A stretch of DNA of 64,000 nt, from NCBI GenBank assembly GCA_004153385.1, contig SDAL01000001.1:186001-250000 (forward strand), in the 5' to 3' direction. The position numbers and the translations under genes are program-made. Numbering within the stretch: position 1 is the first letter of the stretch; every line of letters begins with the position of its first letter. The notes under the pieces are model-generated. The model had not been told where the DNA came from. It did no database searches and worked only from the letters and a program-made list of their open reading frames with translations. This DNA comes from Paracoccaceae bacterium (GTDB lineage: Bacteria; Pseudomonadota; Alphaproteobacteria; Rhodobacterales; Rhodobacteraceae). Shown piece by piece: positions 8,669 through 18,181 of the stretch.

Positions 8669-10603
8669 TCACTCACGCACCAAGGCCACAACCGGATCCA
8701 GACGGGCTGCCGCACGCGCCGGCAGATAACCGAAAAGCACCCCGATCAACGTGGCCGAACCAAAGGCCACAAGCACGGTGGTCGGTGAATAGATCAGCCG
8801 CATATTCGGAGCGATCACGCTCAAAATCCCGCCCAAGCCGAAGGCAAGCACGACACCCAGCACCCCGCCCAGAAGACAGACCATAACGGCCTCTATCAGA
8901 AACTGTGCGATAATGTCGGAGTGACGCGCCCCCACCGCCTTGCGGATGCCGATCTCTCTGGTGCGTTCGGTCACCGACACCAGCATGATATTCATCACCC
9001 CGATCCCGCCCACCACCAACGAGATGACAGCAATCGCCGAGATCAGCCATGTCAGAGTGCTGGCGGTCGACTGGATCGTGGCGCGGATCGTGTCGGTATT
9101 GGTCAAGAAGAAATCGGTTGTGCCGTGGCGGGTGCTTAGCAGGGCGGCGATCCGCATCTCGGCCTCGTCCATATCGAAATCGTCCACCACCTGAACCGAG
9201 ATCGACTCCACCGTCGTGCTGCCGGTGATGCGTGTCATGGCCGTGGTATAGGGGGTGAATATCTTGATGGATTGCGGCCCGAAACTGGCCCCTGACGAAC
9301 TCACCACACCGATGATTTTCAGCGGAACCCGACCGACCATAATCCGCTGTCCGATCGGGCTTTGGGTGCCGAAAAATGTCACGGCGGCATCTTTGTCCAG
9401 CACGGCAACCTGTGCGCGGGCGGCCTGATCGGCGGTGGTAAAGGTCGCCCCCTCGCTGACGGTGTAGGCACCCAGCTGGAAATACCCCGCCGACACGCCC
9501 TTGATCGAGGCAGAGGCCGAGATGGCGCCGTGTATCACATTTGCGGTTGTGGATACTTCTGGCGAGACGGAGGCCGCATAGCTTTGCGCGGCCAGCGCAT
9601 CCGCGTCGCTGCCCACCAGCGTATCGACCCTGTTGGCACGCCGGTCACCAAACCCCGTACCCGGGCGCACAGAAATGGTGGATGTGCCGATAGACGAGAT
9701 GTTTTCAAGCACGCTTTGCTGGCTGCCGTTACCAAGCGCCACCACCGATACCACCGAGGTGATGCCGATGATGATCCCCAGCATCGTCAGAAATGATCGC
9801 AGCTTATGGGCCGCCATGGATTTCAGCGCCATGATTGCGGCCTCGCCCAGACGGTTGATGGCGGGGCCGGTGCCTTGGCGTGCGGGGGGCGGGGGGGGCA
9901 CGGTTTTATGGCGCGTTTTGGGCGATGTCCCGCTGTCGGCGATGATATGCCCGTCGCTGATTTCGATCACACGATCCGTGGCTTGGGCAATTTTGGGATC
10001 ATGGGTCACGATGATGACGGTATGGCCTTCTGCGTGCAGCTCGCGCAGCAGGCCCATCAATGCGGCCCCGGAGTCACTATCAAGCGCCCCGGTAGGCTCG
10101 TCTGCCAAAATGACCTCGCCGCCGTTGATAAGGGCGCGCGCAACAGACACGCGCTGCTGCTGCCCGCCCGACAAAGCGCCGGGACGGTTGCCCAGCCGCG
10201 TCTCAAGCCCCAACCGCGTCAAGAGCGCGCGCGCACGGGTGCGGCGGTCCTTGCGCGATGTACCGCGGTAGATCGCTGGGATCTCTGTGTTGCCGATGGC
10301 ATCCAGTTCCGCCATCAGCTGATACCGCTGGAAGATAAATCCGAAGTGGTCGCGGCGCAGGGCAGCCAGATCCTGATCGCTCATCTGTCCCACATCCCGC
10401 TGGTTGAAACGATAGTGACCGCTGGTCGGGCGGTCGAGACAGCCCAGAATATTCATCAACGTCGATTTGCCAGAGCCGGACTGGCCGATAATGGCCACCA
10501 TCTCGCCTGCCTCGATGCGCAGATCGATACCTTTCAGCACCTGCACGGTCTGCTCGCCTGCGGCAAATGCGCGGTACAACGCGGAGATTTCAATCAATGA
10601 CAT
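8669..10603 (-). CDS. macB: MacB-type ABC exporter: fused ATPase and permease
   Basis: An inner-membrane half of a MacAB-type tripartite exporter, 644 residues. The N-terminal ATPase has Walker A GQSGSGKST (40-48), signature LSGGQQQR (about 144) and Walker B VILADEPTGALD. The C-terminal permease has one TM near 275-300, a large periplasmic region, and three TMs near the C-terminus with the FtsX-like hallmark TREIGIRKAVGARHSDI. This is the MacB layout: ATPase first, four TMs. The substrate cannot be read from sequence; family members export macrolides, peptides or lipids. It lies 14 bases downstream of macA. No TolC gene is adjacent. Confidence 0.93.
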   Translation of the reverse strand: MSLIEISALYRAFAAGEQTVQVLKGIDLRIEAGEMVAIIGQSGSGKSTLMNILGCLDRPTSGHYRFNQRDVGQMSDQDLAALRRDHFGFIFQRYQLMAELDAIGNTEIPAIYRGTSRKDRRTRARALLTRLGLETRLGNRPGALSGGQQQRVSVARALINGGEVILADEPTGALDSDSGAALMGLLRELHAEGHTVIIVTHDPKIAQATDRVIEISDGHIIADSGTSPKTRHKTVPPPPPARQGTGPAINRLGEAAIMALKSMAAHKLRSFLTMLGIIIGITSVVSVVALGNGSQQSVLENISSIGTSTISVRPGTGFGDRRANRVDTLVGSDADALAAQSYAASVSPEVSTTANVIHGAISASASIKGVSAGYFQLGAYTVSEGATFTTADQAARAQVAVLDKDAAVTFFGTQSPIGQRIMVGRVPLKIIGVVSSSGASFGPQSIKIFTPYTTAMTRITGSTTVESISVQVVDDFDMDEAEMRIAALLSTRHGTTDFFLTNTDTIRATIQSTASTLTWLISAIAVISLVVGGIGVMNIMLVSVTERTREIGIRKAVGARHSDIIAQFLIEAVMVCLLGGVLGVVLAFGLGGILSVIAPNMRLIYSPTTVLVAFGSATLIGVLFGYLPARAAARLDPVVALVRE

Positions 10604-10617
10604 TGTGCGACCCTATC

Positions 10618-11802
10618 TTAAAAGCCCATCATCGGCCGGCCACGACCTTGGGGCGGGCTGCTTGCGCTGGATGAACGGGCGGGTGTGGGCGTCAGCACTT
10701 GCGCGCCGGTCTGCAGGCCTTCGGTGATTTCAAAATGTGTGGTGTCTTTCAGACCGATCTTGATCTGTTGCGGATGTACAAGGCCATCATCGCCAAGAAC
10801 GCGCACGTAATAGCTGCCATCCGCGCTTTTTTGCGGCAATACCGACAATGGCAAGCTTGGCACATCCGGCGCACGTCCCAGAAGGATCGTGACATCCGCC
10901 GACATGCCGATCCGCAAAAGCCGGTCGGGATTATCCACCATGAAGCGTGCGTTGTAATAGATTGCCGTATCTGTATCGATCTCGTCGCTTTCCTTGATCG
11001 ACGATGGCGCGGGTTCTACGGAATCAAGCACCGCTTCGTAGCTGTGATCTGGATCCCCCAGTAATGCGAAGCGCACCGTTTGACCGGGGGCCACGTTTAC
11101 AACATCGGCTTCGGATATTTCGGCCTTCACCTCCATTTGCGACAATTGGGCCAGTTTGACGATTGTGGGGGCTTCCTGAGAGGCGTTGACCGTGGTCCCC
11201 TCGTCGTTGACCACGGCCACGACCGTGCCATTGATGGGGGCGGTGATATTGGTGCGTTCCAGATCGAGTTCTGCTGCGGCAACCTCGATCTCGGCACGTG
11301 ATTTCTGTGCCATGAGAGATTGCAGATCGGCCTGTGACATGGCCAGCGACGCCTGTGCCGCCTCCAGATCGGACGTCGCAGACAGCTTTTTGGAATTCAG
11401 TCCTTGCTGGCGGGTCAGTTCCAGTTCGCCTTGTTTTATTTCGGCCTTCTTGGAGGCGATCTCTGCTTCGTTCTGGGCCAGATCGGCTTTGGCCTGTGCC
11501 ACAGCATTCTGTTGTTCCAGCGAATCGATGCGTGCGATCACATCGCCTTGGGCGACCTCGTCGCCGACGGCCACATTCAACGCCTCGATCAGGCCGGAGG
11601 TGCGCGCCCCCACCGAGACCAGATGGCGCGCCTCGATCAGGCCGGTGGCCAGGACCGTCGATTCAATCGTAGCGGGGCTGACTGTGACAGTGGGCGGGGG
11701 GGCCGTTTCCTGCGCCGACAGACGTGTCACAAAGATCCACGTGCCTACCGCGCCGAGCACGACGAGAAGAGAAAGGATCAAGATGGGTTTGCGCAGGTTC
11801 AT
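10618..11802 (-). CDS. macA: MacA-type periplasmic adaptor (membrane fusion protein)
   Basis: A 394-residue HlyD/RND-type adaptor linking the MacB permease to an outer-membrane channel. It has an N-terminal signal anchor (ILILSLLVVLGAVGTWIFV, about 7-25), a barrel-sandwich domain (GLIEALNVAVGDEVAQGDVI), an alpha-hairpin of about 80 residues rich in Ala, Glu and Gln (about 95-180), then the second sandwich half (INGTVVAVVNDEGT) and beta-barrel domains. The tail is Ser/Pro/Arg rich and ends in RPMMGF. First gene of the macA-macB pair and divergent from glcB. Confidence 0.92.
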   Translation of the reverse strand: MNLRKPILILSLLVVLGAVGTWIFVTRLSAQETAPPPTVTVSPATIESTVLATGLIEARHLVSVGARTSGLIEALNVAVGDEVAQGDVIARIDSLEQQNAVAQAKADLAQNEAEIASKKAEIKQGELELTRQQGLNSKKLSATSDLEAAQASLAMSQADLQSLMAQKSRAEIEVAAAELDLERTNITAPINGTVVAVVNDEGTTVNASQEAPTIVKLAQLSQMEVKAEISEADVVNVAPGQTVRFALLGDPDHSYEAVLDSVEPAPSSIKESDEIDTDTAIYYNARFMVDNPDRLLRIGMSADVTILLGRAPDVPSLPLSVLPQKSADGSYYVRVLGDDGLVHPQQIKIGLKDTTHFEITEGLQTGAQVLTPTPARSSSASSPPQGRGRPMMGF

Positions 11803-12191
11803 TTGCGGCTCCGGTTCGTAATCTTGGTTGCAGGCCGGTGGTCGACCGCTTGGGCGCTGATCTGGTGGCGATCATGTGTAGATGCGCATACGAAGCTGAG
11901 GCCAAGCTGAAGCATGTGGCGAGATGATCAATAAAATTTGAGACAGTCTGACCTGCGTCCTTCGGTCCGGTGCGCCGGGCATGGAGAGCTTAAGGGCGGA
12001 TATCTTTGATAATCGGGCGCACATGGCTGGGCGTGCCGACCGCCCACAGGCGTGATATGGCCCCCACCCGACGCCCGCCCGATGCGCGTCGCGTATCGGG
12101 CCGCATGCGTTTTACTGGACACCAGCCTCGCCGCACGCCAGTTTGGCGCGCAAGACAATGGCCACTGGCCGCAAAGAGCGAGGGTGTCTCG
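11803..12191. other. Divergent intergenic region macA / glcB (389 bases)
   Basis: Separates two divergently transcribed genes and must hold both promoters. I see no convincing gene, terminator or operator palindrome in it. A GAGGGTG site lies just before the glcB start. Confidence 0.5.
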
Positions 12192-14384
12192 ATGACCCAA
12201 CGGATGGAACGCGCGGGCCTGCAGGTCGCGCCGGTTTTGGCAGATTTCATAGAAACCCGTGCTTTGCCGGATACAGGCGTCACACCGGCACAGTTCTGGC
12301 AAGCCCTTGCGGATTTGGTGGCCGAATTTTCTGATGAAAATCAGGCATTGCTGGACCATCGAGAGGAGTTGCAAAGCCGCATCGATGACTGGCATTTGCA
12401 CCATCGTGCGCAAGGGCATGATGCCACCGCCTACAAAGCGTTTTTGAAAGATATCGGCTATATTGCGCCAGAGGTGGAGGATTTTACCATCACCACCCCG
12501 CCGCTCGATCCCGAAATCTCCAGTTTGTGTGGTCCCCAGCTTGTGGTGCCGGTGACCGATGCGCGCATTACGCTGAACGCGGTCAATGCGCGCTGGGGCT
12601 CGCTTTATGATGCGTTCTACGGCACGGATGCGCTGGGCGACGCGCCGGTGCTTGAGGCGCCGGTGTCGTCAGTACCGCCTGCGGCTGGCGGGCTGGATCA
12701 CGATCGCGCCGCCCGTGTGGTGGCACGGGCCAAGGCTTTCCTTGATCAGCATGTGCCCCTTGTGGCCGGTAGCTGGGCGCAGGCTTGTGGCGTGCGGGTG
12801 CTCTACGGCGGGCTGTTTGTGGACACGAGCGAGGAAACCGGCCTTGCCGATCCGGCGCAGTTTCTGGGATATCAGGGGCCGGCTGATGCCCCCAGCGCGG
12901 TTGTGCTGAAACACAACGGTCTGCATATCGTCTTGCGTATCGATGCTGATACGGATGCGGGCGCGCGTGATCCGGCTGGAATTTGCGATGTGATACTGGA
13001 GGCGGCGCTTACCACGATCATTGATTTCGAGGATTCGGTTGCGTGCGTCGATGCCGATGACAAGACCGCCGCCTATGCCAACTGGCTGGGGCTGATGCGC
13101 GGCGATCTGACCGCAGAACTGACAAAGAACGGCACGCGGATGGTGCGCCGCTTGGCCCGCGATATGGTGTTCACAGCGCCGGAGGGGGAAAACGATCTTT
13201 GCCTCAAGGGAAGGGCATTGATGTTGGTGCGTACCGTGGGCCATCTGATGCGCACGCCTGCGGTGCTTGACGGGGCAGGCATGCCTGTTTTTGAAGGCCT
13301 GCTGGATGCGATGGTGTGCGTGGTCTGCGCGCTGCACGATCTGCAAAAGCCCCACGCGCCGCGCAATTCGGACACCGGCGCGATCTATCTTGTGAAACCC
13401 AAGATGCATGGCCCGGCGGAGGTGGCCTTTGCCGCGCGTGTCATGGCCTTTGTCGAGGACCGGATCGGACTGGCACCGCTGACCATCAAGATGGGTATAA
13501 TGGACGAGGAACGGCGCACCAGTGTGAACCTCAAGGCCTGTATTGCTGCGGCCAAGGACCGTGTGGCGTTCATCAACACCGGCTTTCTGGATCGGACAGG
13601 CGACGAAATTTCCACCGCGATGGAAGCGGGGCCGGTCTGCCCTAAAGGCGAGATGAAATTCCAGCCATGGATCTCTGCTTATGAGGATCGCAATGTCGAT
13701 ATCGGGCTGGCATGCGGCATGGGCGGGCGCGCCCAGATCGGTAAGGGCATGTGGGCGGTTCCCGAACGTATGGCGGATATGCTGGCGCAAAAACGCGCCC
13801 ATCCACAATCGGGGGCGAGCTGCTCATGGGTGCCCAGTCCCACCGCCGCGACCTTGCATGCGATGCACTACCATCAGGTCGATGTATCCGCTCGCCAGCG
13901 GGACCTGATGGCCCGTCCCCGTGCAGGCCGTCTGGATGATCTGCTATGTCTGCCACTTGCAACGGCACGCAGTTTCACCCCCGATGAGGTCAGCCGCGAG
14001 TTGCGCCACAACTGCCACAGCATTCTGGGATATGTCGTGCGTTGGGTCGATCACGGGATCGGCTGTTCGAAAGTGCCTGACGTGGAAAATGTGTCCCTGA
14101 TGGAGGATCGCGCGACCTGTCGCATTTCGGCGCAGTCGGTGGCCAACTGGCTGCATCACGGTGTGACGAATGAACAGCAGGTGATGGATATCTTGCGTGA
14201 AATGGCCGCCGTCGTGGATGCACAAAATGCCCAGATGCCGGGCTACCGCCCTATGGCGCAGGGCTATGGCGGGCTTGCCTTTCAGGCGGCCTGTGATCTG
14301 GTGTTCCAAGGCCGTATCCAGCCCTGCGGGTATACAGAGCCGGTCTTGCATCACCGCCGGACCCAAGCGAAGGCGGAGGTATGA
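12192..14384 (+). CDS. glcB: Malate synthase G
   Basis: Condenses glyoxylate and acetyl-CoA to malate (glyoxylate and glycolate assimilation) in the cytoplasm; Mg-dependent monomer. The protein has 730 residues, the usual length for isoform G. Family blocks are all present: IDFEDSVACVDADDKT, KMGIMDEERRTSVNLKAC, FINTGFLDRTGDEI, TLHAMHYHQVDV and, carrying the catalytic acid, VPDVENVSLMEDRATCRIS. I chose the ATG at 12192 because it has a good ribosome-binding site and fits the family N-terminus; the frame is open upstream to 12006 but that stretch is Arg/Pro rich. No isocitrate lyase gene lies in the window. Confidence 0.97.
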   Translation: MTQRMERAGLQVAPVLADFIETRALPDTGVTPAQFWQALADLVAEFSDENQALLDHREELQSRIDDWHLHHRAQGHDATAYKAFLKDIGYIAPEVEDFTITTPPLDPEISSLCGPQLVVPVTDARITLNAVNARWGSLYDAFYGTDALGDAPVLEAPVSSVPPAAGGLDHDRAARVVARAKAFLDQHVPLVAGSWAQACGVRVLYGGLFVDTSEETGLADPAQFLGYQGPADAPSAVVLKHNGLHIVLRIDADTDAGARDPAGICDVILEAALTTIIDFEDSVACVDADDKTAAYANWLGLMRGDLTAELTKNGTRMVRRLARDMVFTAPEGENDLCLKGRALMLVRTVGHLMRTPAVLDGAGMPVFEGLLDAMVCVVCALHDLQKPHAPRNSDTGAIYLVKPKMHGPAEVAFAARVMAFVEDRIGLAPLTIKMGIMDEERRTSVNLKACIAAAKDRVAFINTGFLDRTGDEISTAMEAGPVCPKGEMKFQPWISAYEDRNVDIGLACGMGGRAQIGKGMWAVPERMADMLAQKRAHPQSGASCSWVPSPTAATLHAMHYHQVDVSARQRDLMARPRAGRLDDLLCLPLATARSFTPDEVSRELRHNCHSILGYVVRWVDHGIGCSKVPDVENVSLMEDRATCRISAQSVANWLHHGVTNEQQVMDILREMAAVVDAQNAQMPGYRPMAQGYGGLAFQAACDLVFQGRIQPCGYTEPVLHHRRTQAKAEV

Positions 14385-14404
14385 GGGCAGTGGCGCAATC
14401 ACGT

Positions 14405-14419
14405 TTGCGCGTCGCGCAA
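14405..14419. other. Short hairpin after glcB
   Basis: TTGCGC-GTC-GCGCAA lies 20 bases past the glcB stop. No T-run follows, so termination there is uncertain. Confidence 0.25.
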
Positions 14420-14577
14420 GACGCCGTTTACAATGGCAGGGCAGGGTGGTTGTGATGATTTTCTGCGCAAACAGGTATTTTGGACGGTATGCGGGCTGAT
14501 GCGCACAAAGCCTGCGCATCCACGCTCTTTTAATACTTTTACGCACACGCTAGCTTTCGTGGTGAAAGGAGCTTGCC

Positions 14578-15351
14578 ATGACCAGACCTATTATCGGCAT
14601 CATCGGAAATATCGGGCTGATGAACGGTCAGTATCCTATCCACGAGGTGGGGACGATGGTCTCTGCCGCTGTGGCCGAGGTATCGGGCTGTATCCCCATG
14701 ATCATTCCGCCCGATCCCGACTGGATGACGGTGGCGGAATTGATGGAAAGCTGTGACGGGTTTTTGTTGCCCGGTGGCCGTCCCAATGTGCACCCGTCCG
14801 AATATGGCGAAACGCCGACACAGGCGCATGGCACGTTTGATCGCAAACGTGATTGTATCGCGCTGGAACTGGTGCGTGCCTGTGTGGCGGCCGGCCAGCC
14901 GATTTTCGGTATTTGTCGCGGATTTCAGGAATTCAACGTCGCCATGGGCGGTACGCTGCATCCCGAAATCCGTGAGCTGCCCGGTCGGCGCAATCACCGG
15001 ATGCCGGTCGATGTGCCCCTTGATGAGGGGTTTTCCAACCGGCACATGGTGCATTTGACACCCGGCGGGCGGTTTGCACGCATCTTGGGGGCGACCGAGG
15101 TCGAAACGAACTCGCTTCACGGTCAGGGCATCACGCAGGCGGGCGAGCGTATCGTGATCGAAGGACGTGCGGACGACGGCACGCCCGAGGCCATCTTTGT
15201 CAAGGATGCGCCGGGTTTTGCCATGGCGGTGCAGTGGCATCCTGAATACCGCGCGGCACAGGACCCTGTCTCGCGACCGCTGTTCGAGGCATTCGGCCAC
15301 GCGGTACGCGGCTGGGCCGTGGCGCGACACGGGGCCGCGTGCGTGGCATGA
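14578..15351 (+). CDS. Class-I glutamine amidotransferase-like hydrolase (peptidase C26, PuuD type)
   Basis: A 257-residue protein of the gamma-glutamyl-GABA hydrolase (PuuD) family, which cleaves gamma-glutamyl amides such as gamma-Glu-GABA in polyamine breakdown. The catalytic triad is visible: nucleophile Cys113 (GICRGFQE), His221 and Glu223 (WHPEY). The oxyanion strand FLLPGGRPNVHPSEYG is typical. A GAAAGGAG ribosome-binding site precedes the ATG. No other puu gene is adjacent, so the exact substrate is open. A strong bidirectional terminator follows. Confidence 0.88.
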   Translation: MTRPIIGIIGNIGLMNGQYPIHEVGTMVSAAVAEVSGCIPMIIPPDPDWMTVAELMESCDGFLLPGGRPNVHPSEYGETPTQAHGTFDRKRDCIALELVRACVAAGQPIFGICRGFQEFNVAMGGTLHPEIRELPGRRNHRMPVDVPLDEGFSNRHMVHLTPGGRFARILGATEVETNSLHGQGITQAGERIVIEGRADDGTPEAIFVKDAPGFAMAVQWHPEYRAAQDPVSRPLFEAFGHAVRGWAVARHGAACVA

Positions 15352-15401
15352 GACATGTGCAATCGGGCTTGACGGAGCTGCACCTGCCGGTCCGTGAATT
15401 T

Positions 15402-15431
15402 AAAAAAGGGGGCCTGACTGGCCCCCTTTTT
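15402..15431. terminator. Bidirectional intrinsic terminator
   Basis: A 12-bp stem AAAAAGGGGGCC / GGCCCCCTTTTT with a TGACT loop gives a T-run in both directions. It serves the amidotransferase gene (+) and the glmU-glmS-alkylation repair operon (-), which converge here. Confidence 0.88.
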
Positions 15432-15484
15432 GCATAGGATCAGATGCGGATCCTCTTTTGCCCCTGATACGCGCGCGCTGCGCT

Positions 15485-16366
15485 TCAGGCGCCGGTCTGG
15501 CCCTTGCGCAGGGCATTTTCCGTCTCGCGCCGGATCTGGCGCGACAATTCCGGCGTGGTGGTCAGCCAGTCTTCCACGCGCTCTTGCTGGAAGCGCGCCA
15601 GATCGATCAACCACAGCGAAATCGCACGTGCCACAGGGCCACGGGTGCCTGTCGCAAGTGCGAAAGCCCAGCCAAGCACCATATCCTGTGCGGCATTGTC
15701 TTCGGGTTTGGGATTGCGCAGCTTGGCCCACGGGCGGGTCATGGTGAACATGGCCACCTTGGGCCACGGGCTTTCGGCCTCGAGCCAGGGCGCGATATCT
15801 TCCAGCCGCTGGGGTTTGGCCTGCAAACGCTTTGATCCGGCGCGGGAGACCGCATCGGTCAGCGCGAAACTGTCGCAGTCCGCGATCCAGTCCTTCACCG
15901 TTTCCCATGCGGCGTCGTCAGGGCGCATGCGGGCTTGGGACAACAGCTTGGCGGCGACAATCCGCGCCTCGAAGATCTGGCTGCTCCACAGGCCTTTGGC
16001 CAGTTCCAGACGGGGTTCGGGGGCCAGTGCCTCGCGCCACATGGAGGCACTGTCATCAAGGCCTACGGCGGGGGTGCCAAGATAGCGGCATTCGCCACCA
16101 TGCTGGGCCTGAAGTTTCGCCGCACGCGCAGGATCGGACCAGCTTTCAAGCGTGAGCAGAGCCTCCTCCAGCGTGGGCGGGGCGATGGCGCCATCTTCGT
16201 GCTGGGCCTCTTCGGTGAAGAAGGCGTAATCCGCATCGGATTTCGCATAGGCTTCGGCCTCGGCCTGCAGCTGCGCATCATCGGGCGATGGCGGGTCTTG
16301 CGACACTGGCTGGCGTGTGGCGTCGTTCAGGTCGTCGGGGCGTTTGCTGTCGTTTTCACCGCTCAT
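15485..16366 (-). CDS. DNA alkylation repair (AlkD-like HEAT-repeat) protein
   Basis: A 293-residue protein. The first 85 residues are acidic and low in complexity; the rest is helical and resembles AlkD-type DNA glycosylases, which excise bulky or positively charged alkylated bases. Matching segments include SMWREALAPEP, LAKGLWSSQIFEARIVAAKLLSQ, WETVKDWIADCDSFALTDAVSR and the Trp-rich SPWPKVAMFTMTRPWAKLRN. Its ATG overlaps the glmS stop (ATGA), so it is translationally coupled to glmS. The pairing with amino-sugar genes shows no obvious logic beyond operon sharing. Assignment to the AlkD fold is from pattern recognition; glycosylase activity is inferred. Confidence 0.72.
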   Translation of the reverse strand: MSGENDSKRPDDLNDATRQPVSQDPPSPDDAQLQAEAEAYAKSDADYAFFTEEAQHEDGAIAPPTLEEALLTLESWSDPARAAKLQAQHGGECRYLGTPAVGLDDSASMWREALAPEPRLELAKGLWSSQIFEARIVAAKLLSQARMRPDDAAWETVKDWIADCDSFALTDAVSRAGSKRLQAKPQRLEDIAPWLEAESPWPKVAMFTMTRPWAKLRNPKPEDNAAQDMVLGWAFALATGTRGPVARAISLWLIDLARFQQERVEDWLTTTPELSRQIRRETENALRKGQTGA

Positions 16367-18177
16367 TCGACGGTCACGGATTTGGCGAGATTGCGCGGTT
16401 GGTCCACATCGGTCCCCTTTGCGATTGCAGTATGATAAGCGAGAAGCTGGGCGGGTAACGCATAAAGGATCGGCGCCCAAGGGGCGGGAACCTCCGGCAG
16501 TTGTAGAGTGGCCCATGTGCCGGCACCGGCGGTCGCGATACCTTTGGCATCCGACACAAGCAGTACCTGCCCATGACGGGCCATGACCTCCTGCATGTTC
16601 GAGACGGTCTTGTCAAACAATGCATCGTGCGGCGCGAACACGATCACCGGCACCATTCTGTCGATCAGGGCGATGGGGCCGTGTTTCAGTTCGCCGGACG
16701 CATAGCCTTCGGCGTGGATATAGCTGATTTCCTTGAGTTTGAGCGCGCCTTCCATCGCCAGCGGATAGAGTGCACCGCGCCCCAGAAATAAAATGTCCTG
16801 TGCCTCTGCGAGCTCGTCGGAAAGGGCGGCGATGGCCTCGCCGATTGCCAGCCCCGCATTCATCTTGCCCGGCACGCTGCGCAGCGCCTCGATATGGGAT
16901 TTCTGCACGGCGGCGGTGATATGGCCGCGTGCAAGACCCGCCTCCAGTGACAGGATCGCAAGTGTCATAAGCTGGCAGGTGAAGGCTTTGGTCGAGGCCA
17001 CACCCACTTCGATGCCTGCGTGGATGGGGAGCGCGATATCGGCCTCGCGCGCCATGGTGGAACTGGGCACATTGACCACCGCCAGCGTCTTGGCCACACG
17101 GCCCTGACAATAGCGCAAGGCCGCCAGCGTATCGGCGGTCTCCCCCGATTGCGAGACAAACACCGCCATCGTATTGTCGGGGATCGGCGGCTCGCGGTAT
17201 CGGAATTCCGACGCCACATCGATATCGCAAGGAATACCTGCGATCTGTTCAAACCAGTATTTCGCGACCTGACAGGCGTAAAAGGCCGTGCCGCAGGCCA
17301 CAAGCGTCAGCCTCTCGATCTGGGAAAAATCCACCGCATCGGGCAGGGTGATCTGGTCATCCGCCAGATAGTGTTTCAGCGCATCGCCCAGCACCACCGG
17401 TTGTTCGGCGATCTCTTTGGCCATGAAATGCTTGTAGCCCGCTTTCTCGACCCGTGTCTGGCCCAGATCAATGCGGGCCTCGTCGCGTGTGACAGGCGTG
17501 CCCGTGATATCGAAAATGTCGCAGCCGGCGCGGGTGATAAAGGCGTAATCCCCCTCTTCGAGATAGGTGATCCGGTCGGTAAGGGGTGAGAGCGCGATCG
17601 CATCCGATCCCACGAACATCTCGCCATCCCCATGACCGATCGCCAAAGGCGAGCCCTTGCGCGCCGCAATCATCAGATCGTCCTCGCCCTCGAACAGCCA
17701 CAACAGGGCAAAGGCCCCTTCCAGTTTTTGCAGCGTGGCGCGCGCGGCGTCTTGGGGCGATAGACCCTGATCCATCGCCATACGCGTCAGCAAGGCCACG
17801 GTTTCGGTATCGGTATCTGTTTCCGGCTCAAGGCCCGCGTCCGCCAACTGCGCGCGCAATTCACGGAAATTCTCGATGATCCCGTTATGGACCACGGCCA
17901 CCGGCCCCGCGACATGGGGGTGGGCATTTTTCAACGTGGCCGGACCATGTGTGGCCCAGCGGGTATGGCCGATACCGGCCTTGCCGCGCAGGGGGTCGTG
18001 GACCAGCAGATCCGACAGGTTGAACAGTTTGCCCACTGCCCGGCGCCGGTCGAGCGTGCCGTGATTGACGGTTGCGATGCCCGCACTGTCATAGCCGCGG
18101 TATTCCAGCCGTTTGAGGCTTTCGACCAGCATGGGGGCAACCTCGTGGGTGCCCAATACTCCGATAATGCCGCACAT
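16363..18177 (-). CDS. glmS: Glutamine--fructose-6-phosphate aminotransferase (isomerizing)
   Basis: Makes glucosamine-6-phosphate from fructose-6-phosphate and glutamine, the first step to UDP-GlcNAc for peptidoglycan and LPS. The protein has 604 residues. After Met removal the nucleophile is Cys2 (MCGIIGVLG); RRLEYRGYDSAG-type and HTRWATHG motifs mark the glutaminase domain, two SIS domains follow (FVSQSGETADT; STKAFTCQ), and the C-terminus is DQPRNLAKSVTVE, the canonical end. Start 18177 is fixed by Cys2. It begins 4 bases after the glmU stop. No glmS ribozyme is expected or seen, since the gene directly follows glmU. Confidence 0.98.
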   Translation of the reverse strand: MCGIIGVLGTHEVAPMLVESLKRLEYRGYDSAGIATVNHGTLDRRRAVGKLFNLSDLLVHDPLRGKAGIGHTRWATHGPATLKNAHPHVAGPVAVVHNGIIENFRELRAQLADAGLEPETDTDTETVALLTRMAMDQGLSPQDAARATLQKLEGAFALLWLFEGEDDLMIAARKGSPLAIGHGDGEMFVGSDAIALSPLTDRITYLEEGDYAFITRAGCDIFDITGTPVTRDEARIDLGQTRVEKAGYKHFMAKEIAEQPVVLGDALKHYLADDQITLPDAVDFSQIERLTLVACGTAFYACQVAKYWFEQIAGIPCDIDVASEFRYREPPIPDNTMAVFVSQSGETADTLAALRYCQGRVAKTLAVVNVPSSTMAREADIALPIHAGIEVGVASTKAFTCQLMTLAILSLEAGLARGHITAAVQKSHIEALRSVPGKMNAGLAIGEAIAALSDELAEAQDILFLGRGALYPLAMEGALKLKEISYIHAEGYASGELKHGPIALIDRMVPVIVFAPHDALFDKTVSNMQEVMARHGQVLLVSDAKGIATAGAGTWATLQLPEVPAPWAPILYALPAQLLAYHTAIAKGTDVDQPRNLAKSVTVE

Positions 18178-18181
18178 ATGT

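Noticed and set aside
12006-12191. N-terminal extension of malate synthase to 12006
   Set aside because: The extension is Arg/Pro rich and unlike the family; ATG 12192 has a good ribosome-binding site.
18178-18181. glmS ribozyme
   Set aside because: Only four bases separate glmU and glmS, so there is no room, and such ribozymes are known from Gram-positive bacteria.
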